In this document: positions 8,482 to 15,741 of the stretch, one piece after another
Layout: the number at the start of each line of letters is the position of its first letter
How positions within the stretch are numbered: the stretch's first letter is position 1
DNA from: DATEPR01 sp036503065
Lineage (GTDB): Bacteria > Actinomycetota > Actinomycetes > Mycobacteriales > Pseudonocardiaceae
Length of the DNA stretch: 24,957 bases
NCBI GenBank assembly: GCA_036503065.1
Contig: DASXXM010000699.1
Span: 1 to 24,957, forward strand
Reading direction: 5' to 3'
Program-made: the position numbers and the translations under genes
The notes under the pieces: generated by a model
The model's database searches: none
What the model was told of the DNA's origin: nothing
The model's input: the letters and a program-made list of their open reading frames with translations, nothing else

Positions 8482-10158
8482 TCAGCCCCGTGTCAGCTTG
8501 CGATACGTGACCCGGTGCGGGCGGGCGGCCTCCAAGCCGAGCCGCTCGACCTTGTTGCGCTCGTAGCCCTCGAAGTTGCCCTCGAACCAGTACCACGCGG
8601 ACGGGTCCTCGTCGGTGCCCTCCCAGGCCAGGATGTGGGTGACCACGCGGTCCAGGAACCACCGGTCGTGGGAGATCACCACGGCGCACCCTGGGAACTG
8701 TTCGAGCGCGTTCTCCAGTGAGCCCAGCGTTTCCACGTCCAGGTCGTTGGTCGGTTCGTCCAGCAGGATCAGGTTGCCACCCTGTTTGAGGGTCATCGCC
8801 AGGTTCAGCCGGTTGCGCTCACCACCGGACAGCACGCCTGCCGGCTTCTGCTGGTCGGGCCCCTTGAAACCGAACGCGCTGACGTACGCCCTCGACGGCA
8901 TCTCGACGTTGCCGACCTTGATGTAGTCCAGCCCTTCCGACACCACCTCCCAGACGTTCTTCTTCGCGTCGATGCCGGCCCGTGCCTGGTCGACGTAGGA
9001 CAACTTGACGGTGTCGCCGATCCGCACCGTGCCGGCGTCCGGCTGTTCGAGACCGACGATCGTCTTGAACAGCGTGGTCTTGCCGACCCCGTTCGGACCG
9101 ATCACACCGACAATTCCGTTGCGCGGCAAGCTGAACGACAGATTGTCGATCAGGACCCGGTCGCCGAAGCCCTTGCGCAGGTTGGACACCTCGACCACCA
9201 CGCTGCCCAGTCGCGGGCCCGGCGGGATCTGGATCTCCTCGAAGTCGAGCTTGCGGGTGCGCTCGGCCTCGTTGGCCATTTCCTCGTAGCGTTCGAGCCG
9301 GGACTTCGACTTGGCCTGCCGTGCCTTCGGGTTGGACCGCACCCAGGCCAGTTCGTCCCGCAGCCGCTTCTGCAGCTTCTGGTCCTTCTTGCCCTGCACG
9401 GCCAGCCGTTCGGCCTTCTTCTCCAGGTAGGTGGAGTAGTTGCCCTCGTACGGGTAGGCGCGGCCGCGGTCGAGCTCGAGGATCCACTGCGCGACGTTGT
9501 CCAGGAAGTACCGGTCGTGGGTGACCGCGAGGACGGCGCCGGCATAACTGGCCAGGTGTTGTTCGAGCCACTGCACGCTTTCCGCGTCCAGGTGGTTGGT
9601 CGGTTCGTCCAGCAGCAACAGGTCGGGCTTGCTCAGCAACAGCTTGCACAGCGCCACCCGACGGCGTTCGCCACCGGACAGCGTGCGCACCTCGGCATCC
9701 GGCGGTGGGCACCGCAACGCGTCCATTGCCTGTTCCAACTGTGAGTCGAGGTCCCAGGCGTCGTCGTGGTCCAGGTCTTCCTGGAGTTGACCCATCTCCG
9801 CCAGCAACTCGTCGGAATAGTCGACGGCCATCTTCTCGGCAATCTCGTTGTAGCGGTTGAGCTTCAACTTGATTTCGCCGACGCCTTCCTCCACGTTCCC
9901 GAGGACGGTTTTGTCCTCATTGAGCTCGGGTTCCTGCTGGAGGATGCCGACGCTGTATCCGGGCGAGATGTACGCCTCACCGTTGTTGGGCTGGTCGAGG
10001 CCGGCCATGATCTTGAGCACGCTCGACTTGCCGGCTCCGTTCGGGCCGACGACGCCGATCTTGGCACCGGGGTAGAACTGGATGGTGACGTCATCCAGGA
10101 TGACCTTGTCCCCGTGCGCCTTGCGCACCTTCTTCATGGTGTAGATGAACTCGGCCAT
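8482..10158 (-). CDS. ettA: energy-dependent translational throttle protein EttA (ABC-F)
   Basis: ABC-F ATPase of 558 residues, the usual EttA length. In this family the protein binds the ribosomal E site and gates entry into elongation according to ATP/ADP level. Two nucleotide-binding domains are complete: Walker A GPNGAGKS at 38-45 and GPNGVGKT at 354-361, signature LSGGE at 160-164 and 443-447, and Walker B LLLLDEPTNHLD at 180-191 and LILLDEPTNDLD at 463-474. The EttA-type arm follows the first Walker A, around residues 95-140, and the charged linker (KKDQKLQKRLRDELAWVRSNPKARQAKSKSRLERYEE) spans about 257-293. There are no membrane segments. The ATG at 10158 follows a TACGAT -10 element by only 7 nt and has no ribosome-binding site, so the message may be leaderless. 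Its stop lies 11 nt before the giant TPR/GGDEF gene. Confidence 0.97.
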   Translation of the reverse strand: MAEFIYTMKKVRKAHGDKVILDDVTIQFYPGAKIGVVGPNGAGKSSVLKIMAGLDQPNNGEAYISPGYSVGILQQEPELNEDKTVLGNVEEGVGEIKLKLNRYNEIAEKMAVDYSDELLAEMGQLQEDLDHDDAWDLDSQLEQAMDALRCPPPDAEVRTLSGGERRRVALCKLLLSKPDLLLLDEPTNHLDAESVQWLEQHLASYAGAVLAVTHDRYFLDNVAQWILELDRGRAYPYEGNYSTYLEKKAERLAVQGKKDQKLQKRLRDELAWVRSNPKARQAKSKSRLERYEEMANEAERTRKLDFEEIQIPPGPRLGSVVVEVSNLRKGFGDRVLIDNLSFSLPRNGIVGVIGPNGVGKTTLFKTIVGLEQPDAGTVRIGDTVKLSYVDQARAGIDAKKNVWEVVSEGLDYIKVGNVEMPSRAYVSAFGFKGPDQQKPAGVLSGGERNRLNLAMTLKQGGNLILLDEPTNDLDVETLGSLENALEQFPGCAVVISHDRWFLDRVVTHILAWEGTDEDPSAWYWFEGNFEGYERNKVERLGLEAARPHRVTYRKLTRG

Positions 10159-10165
10159 GGGCGCG

Positions 10166-10171
10166 ATCGTA
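10166..10171 (-). promoter_or_regulatory. putative -10 element for leaderless ettA mRNA
   Basis: TACGAT on the minus strand ends 7 nt before the ettA ATG, which would place transcription start at or next to the initiation codon. No AG-rich ribosome-binding site lies between. The -35 region (around 10190-10195) is poor, so the call rests on the -10 motif and spacing. Confidence 0.4.
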
Positions 10172-10291
10172 GATGCGTGACCGGGGGGCCCGTACTTCGG
10201 TTACCTCGAATCGCTTCTGAACAGCGGCTTTCCCGCCTTCCCTCGTTGTGCCTGATACTCCTGTGAGTGAACGATCGACTACTTTCCCTGT

Positions 10292-10888
10292 TCAACCCGC
10301 TGGTGATATGGCCGGCTCCGGTTCTACCTTCTTTCGTCGGCGCACGCCGCCGACGGCGTCCGCGTCCGGCACGCCGGTGGGTAGGCCGCGAATGACGGCG
10401 GGTCCGGCGGCCGGGGTGTCCGGGACCGGCACGGCGGCCGGGTCGGCGGTTCGGGTGGCGGACTGTGGCGTCGGGTCGGGGGCGGATTGTCGGGTCCGGT
10501 CGGTGGCGAACACGTCGGTCGTGGCCGTGTCGGAGCGGCGTTCGGTGCGGTTCACCTGTACGGTCGCCCAGCGCAGGGTCGGGCCGAGTGTTCTTGCCTC
10601 CATTGCCACGTGGATGTGGCGTTTGCCCTGATCGTCGGAGTAGCTGTCGTCCACCCACTCGCCCACGGCGAGCACCTCCATTCCCTTGCGTAGGCTGTTG
10701 CTGACGTTCTCGGCCAACTGGCCGAAACAGACCACCCGGTGGAATACGGTCGGCCGATCCACGTACTCGTCGCCGATCCGGCGTTGGGTGTTCACGGCGA
10801 CGGTGAACTTGGCGTACGGCCGACTGCCCCGGAAGGGCTGTCGGAGAACCGGGTCCTGGCAGAGATTGCCGACCAACACGTTGTGCAT
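10292..10888 (-). CDS. single-stranded DNA-binding protein, SsbB-like paralogue
   Basis: 198 residues. Residues 1 to about 110 are an OB fold typical of SSB: HNVLVGNLCQDPVLR at the start, KFTVAVNTQRR near 27-37, TVFHRVVCFGQLAENV at 47-62 (the usual Trp of this motif is Phe55), LRKGMEVLAVGEWV to 79, and HIHVAMEARTLGPTL near 91-105. The rest is Thr/Pro/Ala-rich and ends basic then neutral (RRRKKVEPEPAISPAG). It lacks the acidic DDDIPF-type tip by which housekeeping SSB recruits partners, so a paralogue used in competence, recombination or stress is more likely than the essential SSB. The ATG at 10888 has an AAGGAGG ribosome-binding site with 5-nt spacing. It lies upstream of ettA, as an SSB-like gene does in mycobacteria, and is divergent from the mprA-like gene. 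Confidence 0.93.
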   Translation of the reverse strand: MHNVLVGNLCQDPVLRQPFRGSRPYAKFTVAVNTQRRIGDEYVDRPTVFHRVVCFGQLAENVSNSLRKGMEVLAVGEWVDDSYSDDQGKRHIHVAMEARTLGPTLRWATVQVNRTERRSDTATTDVFATDRTRQSAPDPTPQSATRTADPAAVPVPDTPAAGPAVIRGLPTGVPDADAVGGVRRRKKVEPEPAISPAG

Positions 10889-10995
10889 CGGGTCCTCCTT
10901 CGGTTGCTCAGCCTGTCAATGTGCTGAGAGTTGGTCTTGAAGCTGACGAGGTCCACATTGCCGCAGGTGGTTGGGTTGCGGGGCGGCCGGCGGCG

Positions 10996-11027
10996 AGTTG
11001 TGGACAAGTAGGTCGCCATCCACAACT
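10996..11027. promoter_or_regulatory. 9-bp inverted repeat containing a DnaA-box-like sequence
   Basis: AGTTGTGGA (10996-11004) and TCCACAACT (11019-11027) are perfect 9-bp complementary arms with a 14-bp spacer, in the 229-bp gap between the divergent ssb-like and mprA-like genes. The left arm extends into TGTGGACAA (10999-11007), the exact complement of the actinobacterial DnaA-box sequence TTGTCCACA. It could be a DnaA site, a dyad operator for either gene, or chance. Confidence 0.4.
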
Positions 11028-11117
11028 TGCGGTCGGAATCACCCAATCGGCGCGAAATGTCGGACCGTTGTGGTAGGGCGTGGGCCGGTCCGAGCGTCGA
11101 CAGGTGAGGATGGTGAG

Positions 11118-11822
11118 GTGCGAGTACTGGTAGTGGATGACGAACCCGCGGTTCGCGAGTCGATCGGCCGCAGCCTGCGGTTCGAGGGCTACCAGGTCGA
11201 GATGGCCTGCGACGGCCACACCGCCCTGGACGCGGTGCTGGCCAGGCGGCCGGACGTGGTCGTGCTGGACGTGATGATGCCGGGCCTCGACGGGCTGGAG
11301 ACCTGCCGGCGGCTGCGGATCACCGGCGACCGGGTGCCGGTGCTGATGCTCACCGCGCGGCGCAACGTGGGCGACCGGGTCGCCGGGCTGGACGCCGGGG
11401 CGGACGACTACCTGGCCAAGCCGTTCGCGTTGGAGGAACTGCTGGCCAGGGTGCGGGCGCTGCTGCGAAGGGCAGACCCGATCGATCCGGTGGACCATGA
11501 CCCGTTGACCTTCGCCGATCTCCAACTCGACCCGGCGAACCGGGCGGTCACCCGCAACGGCCGGATGGTCGACCTGACCAGGACCGAGTTCGAACTGCTC
11601 GCCGTGCTGCTGCGCAGCGCCACCCGGGTGGTGACCCGGTCGGTGCTGTTCACCGAGGTCTGGGGGTACGACTTCGGCACCCGCTCGAACAGCCTGGACG
11701 TCTACATCGGTTACCTGCGCCGGAAACTGGAGGCCGACGGCGAACCGCGGCTGGTGCACACCGTGCGTGGCGTCGGCTATGTGCTGCGGGAGGCCGAGCC
11801 GGGTATGAACGGACCGCCGTGA
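11118..11822 (+). CDS. mprA: OmpR/PhoB-family response regulator, MprA-like
   Basis: 234 residues. The receiver domain (1 to about 115) has acidic pair D7/D8, phospho-acceptor D51 in VVVLDVMMPGLDGLE, T79 and K101 (LAKPFALEELLARVRALLRR). The winged-helix DNA-binding domain follows (about 135-228: LTRTEFELLAVLLR, RSVLFTEVWGYDF, NSLDVYIGYLRRKLEADGEPRLVHTVRGVGYVL). The wording is very close to mycobacterial MprA, a regulator of envelope-stress and sigma-factor genes. I chose the GTG at 11118, which begins the conserved MRVLVVDDEP and is preceded by GAGGA at 7 nt. The upstream extension of the frame is not receiver-like. The stop overlaps the kinase start by 4 nt (GTGA). Whether targets match those of MprA is unknown. 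Confidence 0.92.
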   Translation: MRVLVVDDEPAVRESIGRSLRFEGYQVEMACDGHTALDAVLARRPDVVVLDVMMPGLDGLETCRRLRITGDRVPVLMLTARRNVGDRVAGLDAGADDYLAKPFALEELLARVRALLRRADPIDPVDHDPLTFADLQLDPANRAVTRNGRMVDLTRTEFELLAVLLRSATRVVTRSVLFTEVWGYDFGTRSNSLDVYIGYLRRKLEADGEPRLVHTVRGVGYVLREAEPGMNGPP

Positions 11823-13177
11823 GACGCCCGACGCTGCGCAAGCGGCTGACCATCCTGACCGCGGCTGCGGTGGCGGTCGCGGTGCTCGGCGTGTCGGTGG
11901 CCGCGTGGCTGCTGCTGCGCCTGCAACTGCGCGACGAGGTGGCCGCCGATCTGGGCCAGCAGGCGCAGAACCTGGCCCTGTACCACGATCCGACGAAGCT
12001 GGCGTCGCCGCCGGCCTGGGTGCGGCCGGACGTGAGCACGCTGTTCGGGGTCGTGGAACCCAACGGGCGCAGCAGGCGACCGGTGTTCCAGTCCGTGTCG
12101 CTGCCCGTGACGTCGTCGGATGTCGGTGTCGCGCTCGGGGACTCGTCGCAGGTCTATCGCGACGTGTACGTCGACCGGGTGCACTACATGATGGTCACGA
12201 AGCACTCGGTGCGCGGGGACGCGGTGCAACTGGCCGCCGACCTGACCGACGAGGACAACACGCTGACCCACTTCGCGGTGCTGCTGATCGGCGCGGACGC
12301 CGTGGCCATCGTGGTGGCGGCGGCGCTGGGCTACGGGCTGACCGTGGCCGGGCTGCAGCCGGTGCACCGCGTCGCCGTGGCGGCCGCACACGTCGCGACA
12401 ACGCAGGACCTGCACGCCGGGGTGCCGATCGCCCGACGGGAGACCGCGGAGGTGGCGAGCGTGGCGGCCAGCATGAACCAGATGCTGACGGCGCTCGGCA
12501 TGTCCCGGGAGGCGCAGCGGCAACTGGTGGACGACGCCAGCCACGAGCTGGCGACCCCGCTGACCAGCCTGCGCACCAACGTGAACCTGCTGCTGCGGGC
12601 CGAGCGCAACCCGGAACGCCAACTGTCGGGCGCCGATCGGCATCGGCTGCTGACCGACATCGAGGCCCAGATGCGCGAGTTGGACTCGTTGATCGAGGAG
12701 GTCGTGGACGTGGCCCGCGATCCGGGCTACGGCGAGGAGATCACGGAACTGGACCTGGCCGAGGTGGTGCGGTCGGCGGTGATCCGGGCGCGCGCCAGGA
12801 CCCCGGAGGTGCCGTTCACGCTGACCGAGCAGTCGGTGCCGATGTTCGGCAAGCGGGCCAGCCTGGAGCGGGCGGTGCTCAACCTGCTGGACAACGCGGC
12901 CAAGTGGAGCCCGCAGAACGAGCCGGTGTTCGTGGACGTCCAGCGGATCGCGCACCGGGCCTCGATCACGGTGGCCGACCGTGGCCCCGGCGTGCCGGCG
13001 GCGGACCTGGAGCGGGTGTTCGAGCGCTTCCACCGGACCGACGACGCCAGGGCGCTGCCGGGTTCCGGCCTGGGGCTGGCCATCGTGCGGCAGGTGGTGC
13101 AGTCGCACGGCGGGCGGGCGTGGCTGGAGCGACGGCCGGAGGGCGGCACGGTCGCGCATCTCGAGGTGCCGGCCTGA
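11819..13177 (+). CDS. mprB: sensor histidine kinase, MprB-like
   Basis: 452 residues, partner of the preceding regulator. Membrane span about 11-33, extracytoplasmic sensor region about 34-150, second span about 150-175, then a HAMP linker. The dimerization/phospho-acceptor helix has H242 in DASHELATPLTSLRTN. The ATPase domain shows an N box NLLDNAAKWSP (355-365), a G1 box DRGPG (387-391) and a G2 box GSGLGL (415-420), so it appears catalytically intact. The GTG start overlaps the regulator's stop (GTGA). The TGA stop at 13175-13177 forms the first bases of the TetR-type operator, so the 3' end of this gene and control of the next operon are physically merged. Confidence 0.92.
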   Translation: MRRPTLRKRLTILTAAAVAVAVLGVSVAAWLLLRLQLRDEVAADLGQQAQNLALYHDPTKLASPPAWVRPDVSTLFGVVEPNGRSRRPVFQSVSLPVTSSDVGVALGDSSQVYRDVYVDRVHYMMVTKHSVRGDAVQLAADLTDEDNTLTHFAVLLIGADAVAIVVAAALGYGLTVAGLQPVHRVAVAAAHVATTQDLHAGVPIARRETAEVASVAASMNQMLTALGMSREAQRQLVDDASHELATPLTSLRTNVNLLLRAERNPERQLSGADRHRLLTDIEAQMRELDSLIEEVVDVARDPGYGEEITELDLAEVVRSAVIRARARTPEVPFTLTEQSVPMFGKRASLERAVLNLLDNAAKWSPQNEPVFVDVQRIAHRASITVADRGPGVPAADLERVFERFHRTDDARALPGSGLGLAIVRQVVQSHGGRAWLERRPEGGTVAHLEVPA

Positions 13178-13216
13178 GTGAGTCCTCACTCATTGACATG
13201 AGTGAGGACTCACTCA
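13175..13216. promoter_or_regulatory. double TetR-type operator: perfect 19-bp inverted repeat
   Basis: TGAGTGAGTCCTCACTCAT (13175-13193) and its exact reverse complement ATGAGTGAGGACTCACTCA (13198-13216) are separated by 4 bp. Each arm is itself nearly palindromic (GAGTGAG...CTCACTC), so the element is two adjacent operator sites. It starts at the kinase stop codon and ends 13 bp before the tetR GTG. Autoregulation by the adjacent TetR protein is inferred from position and symmetry. Confidence 0.88.
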
Positions 13217-13222
13217 TACACT
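13193..13222 (+). promoter_or_regulatory. consensus promoter for tetR-ABC operon, embedded in the operator
   Basis: TTGACA (13193-13198) and TACACT (13217-13222) are separated by 18 bp. The spacer is almost exactly the second operator arm, and the first arm abuts the -35. Seven bases after the -10 comes the GTG at 13230, so transcription would start at or beside the initiation codon. Repressor binding would block the promoter directly. Confidence 0.75.
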
Positions 13223-13229
13223 CGTCGTC

Positions 13230-13952
13230 GTGACACCCGAGATGCCCGCGGAGCGGCTGCTGGCGGACGCGATCGAGAACCGGCGGGACCGCGTTCGCCG
13301 ATTGCTGGAGGAGCAGCGCGTCGAGCGGCGCGAGGCCCATGGTGGGCGGTCCGGGCGGGCGCCCGCGATGAGCGCGGACGAGCGTCGGGCGGCCATCCTC
13401 GCGGTGGCCGTGCCGTTGCTGGTCGAGCACGAAGGGAACGTGACGACCAGCGAGATCGCGGCTGCCGCCGGGATCGCCGAGGGCACCCTGTTCCGGGCCT
13501 TCCGTGACAAGCAGGCGCTGTTCGTGGCCTGCCTGCGCGCCACGTTGGAATCCGAGGCCGAGGTGGCTCAGATCGAGGCGGTCGACCGGGGGCTGCCGCT
13601 GGCCGAGCGGCTCATCGCGGGCGTGCATGCGGTGTCGGGCTACCAGAACCGGGTCTGGTCGGTGGTTGTCGCGCTGCGCAGTGCCGGGATCGATCCGCGC
13701 GGTGACGAGCCGCGCCACGAGCACGACAGCGGCGCGCCCAAGGCGATGCTGCGCATCTCCGCCGCGATCGCCGGGCTGTTCGATCCGGACACGATGCGGG
13801 TCGCGCCGGATCTGGCCGCGCGGCTGCTGCTCGGCTTCGTGTTCAGCAACCGACTGCAGGCCGAGGGGCTCGGCGAGAGCGGGGCCGACCTGGACGAACT
13901 CGTCGACCTGTTCCTGCACGGAATCCTACGAAGGGGGAACGACACGCCATGA
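13230..13952 (+). CDS. TetR-family transcriptional regulator
   Basis: 240 residues. The helix-turn-helix is at about 71-94 (VTTSEIAAAAGIAEGTLFRAFRDK), in the typical TetR arrangement after an ERRAAILAVAVPLL helix. The C-terminal ligand-binding part is variable and does not identify a ligand. The frame carries about 45 residues before the usual TetR start, including a charged helix RRDRVRRLLEEQRVERRE. Alternative starts are ATG 13242 and ATG 13368. I kept GTG 13230 because the promoter places the transcript start there, giving a leaderless message. The stop overlaps the ATPase start by 4 nt (ATGA). It most likely represses itself and the two transporter genes through the operator at 13175-13216, with a transported drug or metabolite as probable inducer. 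Confidence 0.92.
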   Translation: MTPEMPAERLLADAIENRRDRVRRLLEEQRVERREAHGGRSGRAPAMSADERRAAILAVAVPLLVEHEGNVTTSEIAAAAGIAEGTLFRAFRDKQALFVACLRATLESEAEVAQIEAVDRGLPLAERLIAGVHAVSGYQNRVWSVVVALRSAGIDPRGDEPRHEHDSGAPKAMLRISAAIAGLFDPDTMRVAPDLAARLLLGFVFSNRLQAEGLGESGADLDELVDLFLHGILRRGNDTP

Positions 13953-14890
13953 CGGAGCTGATGATCGAGGCGGACCGGGTCAGCAAGACCTTTGGTTCGG
14001 TGACCGCGCTGGACGACGTGAGCGTCGCGGTGCCGCGCGGCACCGTGCTGGGGCTGCTCGGCCACAACGGCGCCGGCAAGACCACGCTGGTCAACGTGCT
14101 GACCACGCTGTTGCCGCCGACCAGTGGCTCGGCCACGGTGGCCGGATTCGACGTGGTCGGCCAGGCGCACCACGTGCGTGGGCGGATCGGCCTGACCGGG
14201 CAGTTCGCCGCGGTCGACGAGCAGCTCGGTGGGCTCGACAATCTCGTGCTGATCGCCCGACTGCTGGGTGCCACCCGACGGGAGGCCGTGACCAGGGGCA
14301 ACGAACTGCTGGAGATCTTCGGCCTGACCGACGCGGGCCGCCGGGTGGCGAAGACGTACTCCGGCGGCATGCGCAGGCGGCTGGACCTGGCCGCGAGCCT
14401 CGTCGGCCGGCCGGACGTGATCTTCCTCGACGAGCCGACCACCGGGCTGGATCCGGCCAGCCGGATCGGCATGTGGGAGATCGTCGAGACGCTGGTCGGC
14501 GACGGCACCACCGTGCTGCTGACCACCCAGTACCTGGACGAGGCCGACCGGCTGACCGACTCGATCACCGTGCTCTCGCAGGGTCGGGTCGTCGCGTCCG
14601 GCACCGCGGCCGAACTCAAGTCGCAGGTGGGCCAGCGGACCGTCGTGGTGACGCTGTCACGGCCGAGCGACGCCGGTGCCGCGGTGGCCGCACTGGCCGC
14701 GGTCGGGCTGCAGCCCGCGCTGGACGACGAGCGGCACGCCGTGATCATCCCGGTGGACCGCTCCGCGGAGCTGGCCGTCGTGGTCCGGGCGCTGGACCAG
14801 GAGGACATCGAGGTCGGCGAACTGGCGCTGACCGAACCCACCCTGGATGACGTCTACCTCAGCCTCGCCCACTCCCCCGCCGCCGCCTGA
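13949..14890 (+). CDS. DrrA-like ABC transporter ATP-binding protein
   Basis: 313-residue ATPase of the daunorubicin-resistance (DrrA) type, coupling ATP hydrolysis to export through the next gene's permease. Walker A GHNGAGKTT at 38-46, signature YSGGM at 137-141, Walker B VIFLDEPTTGLD at 157-168. The switch position reads TTQYLDEAD, with Gln in place of the common His, which is normal in this family. The C-terminal region after about 220 includes the DrrA-type ending (ELALTEPTLDDVYLSLA). The ATG overlaps the tetR stop. The exported substrate cannot be told from sequence; DrrAB-like systems export drugs, lipids and secondary metabolites. Confidence 0.95.
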   Translation: MTELMIEADRVSKTFGSVTALDDVSVAVPRGTVLGLLGHNGAGKTTLVNVLTTLLPPTSGSATVAGFDVVGQAHHVRGRIGLTGQFAAVDEQLGGLDNLVLIARLLGATRREAVTRGNELLEIFGLTDAGRRVAKTYSGGMRRRLDLAASLVGRPDVIFLDEPTTGLDPASRIGMWEIVETLVGDGTTVLLTTQYLDEADRLTDSITVLSQGRVVASGTAAELKSQVGQRTVVVTLSRPSDAGAAVAALAAVGLQPALDDERHAVIIPVDRSAELAVVVRALDQEDIEVGELALTEPTLDDVYLSLAHSPAAA

Positions 14891-14904
14891 CCCGAGGAGA
14901 CCCG

Positions 14905-15735
14905 ATGACCACCGCAGTCGCCAATCCGGCCGCCACCGGTGTCACCCACCCGTCCTGGCGCGGCACGAACGTCGCCACCCAGATCATGGTGCTCACCGGC
15001 CGATCGTTGCGGGCCATCGTCCGCGATCCCCGCATGATCATCTTCAGTCTGCTGCAACCGCTGGTGATGCTGTTGCTGTTCAGCCAGATCTTCTCCAGCA
15101 TCGCCAGGACACCAGGCTTCCCGCACGGCACCAGCTACATCGACTTCCTGATGCCGGCCATCCTGGTGAACACCGCGATGGGCGCCGCGGTGCAGGGCGG
15201 CGTCGGGCTGGTCAACGACATGAAGAACGGGGTGCTGGCCCGGTTCCGGTCGCTGCCCATCCGGCTCGGTTCGGTGCTGGTGGCGCGCAGCCTGTCCGAC
15301 ATGGTGCGCACCGGCGTGCAGCTGACCATCATGCTGATCTTCGCATCGCTGGTCTTCGGTTTCGCGCCTGCCGGCGGTGTGCCCGGCGTCGCGGCGGCGT
15401 GGGCGTTGGGCCTGATCGTGGGCTGGGGGCTCGGCTGGATCTTCATCGCGGCGGGCGCCTGGCTGCGTAACGCCGAGGTCATGCAGATGGTCGGCTTCCT
15501 GCTGATGTTCCCGTTGATGTTCGCGTCCAGCGCTTATGTGCCGGTCGGCAACCTGCCCGGCTGGTTGCAGGCGGTGGCGCACGTCAACCCGATGACCTAC
15601 GCGATCAACGCCTCGCGGGCGCTGTCGCTCGACCTGCCGGTGGGCACCGGCGTCGTCTCGGCGCTGGTGACCAGTGCCGGACTCGCGATCGTCGGTGCGA
15701 CGCTGGCGATCCGCGGGTTCCGTCGCCCGCTGTAG
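14905..15735 (+). CDS. DrrB-like ABC-2 type permease
   Basis: 276-residue membrane protein with about six hydrophobic spans: about 42-62 (PRMIIFSLLQPLVMLLLFSQI), around 75-95, and four more in the second half, including AAAWALGLIVGWGLGWIFIAAGAW and the final span. The ABC-2 signature region near AHVNPMTYAINASRAL is present close to the C-terminus. A GAGGAG ribosome-binding site lies 5 nt before the ATG, and the gap after the ATPase gene is 14 nt, so the pair is cotranscribed. Its stop lies 6 nt from the stop of the convergent MFS gene, with no obvious hairpin in between. Confidence 0.94.
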   Translation: MTTAVANPAATGVTHPSWRGTNVATQIMVLTGRSLRAIVRDPRMIIFSLLQPLVMLLLFSQIFSSIARTPGFPHGTSYIDFLMPAILVNTAMGAAVQGGVGLVNDMKNGVLARFRSLPIRLGSVLVARSLSDMVRTGVQLTIMLIFASLVFGFAPAGGVPGVAAAWALGLIVGWGLGWIFIAAGAWLRNAEVMQMVGFLLMFPLMFASSAYVPVGNLPGWLQAVAHVNPMTYAINASRALSLDLPVGTGVVSALVTSAGLAIVGATLAIRGFRRPL

Positions 15736-15741
15736 CGGGGG

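Noticed and set aside
8471..8689. Longer N-terminus of the giant TPR/GGDEF protein
   Set aside because: It would overlap ettA by over 200 bp with Arg/Gly/Pro-rich shadow sequence; the GTG at 8470 with GGAG fits the junction.
11777..13189. 470-codon minus-strand frame across the histidine kinase
   Set aside because: Antisense to a kinase with all catalytic boxes intact; His/Arg/Gln-rich shadow.
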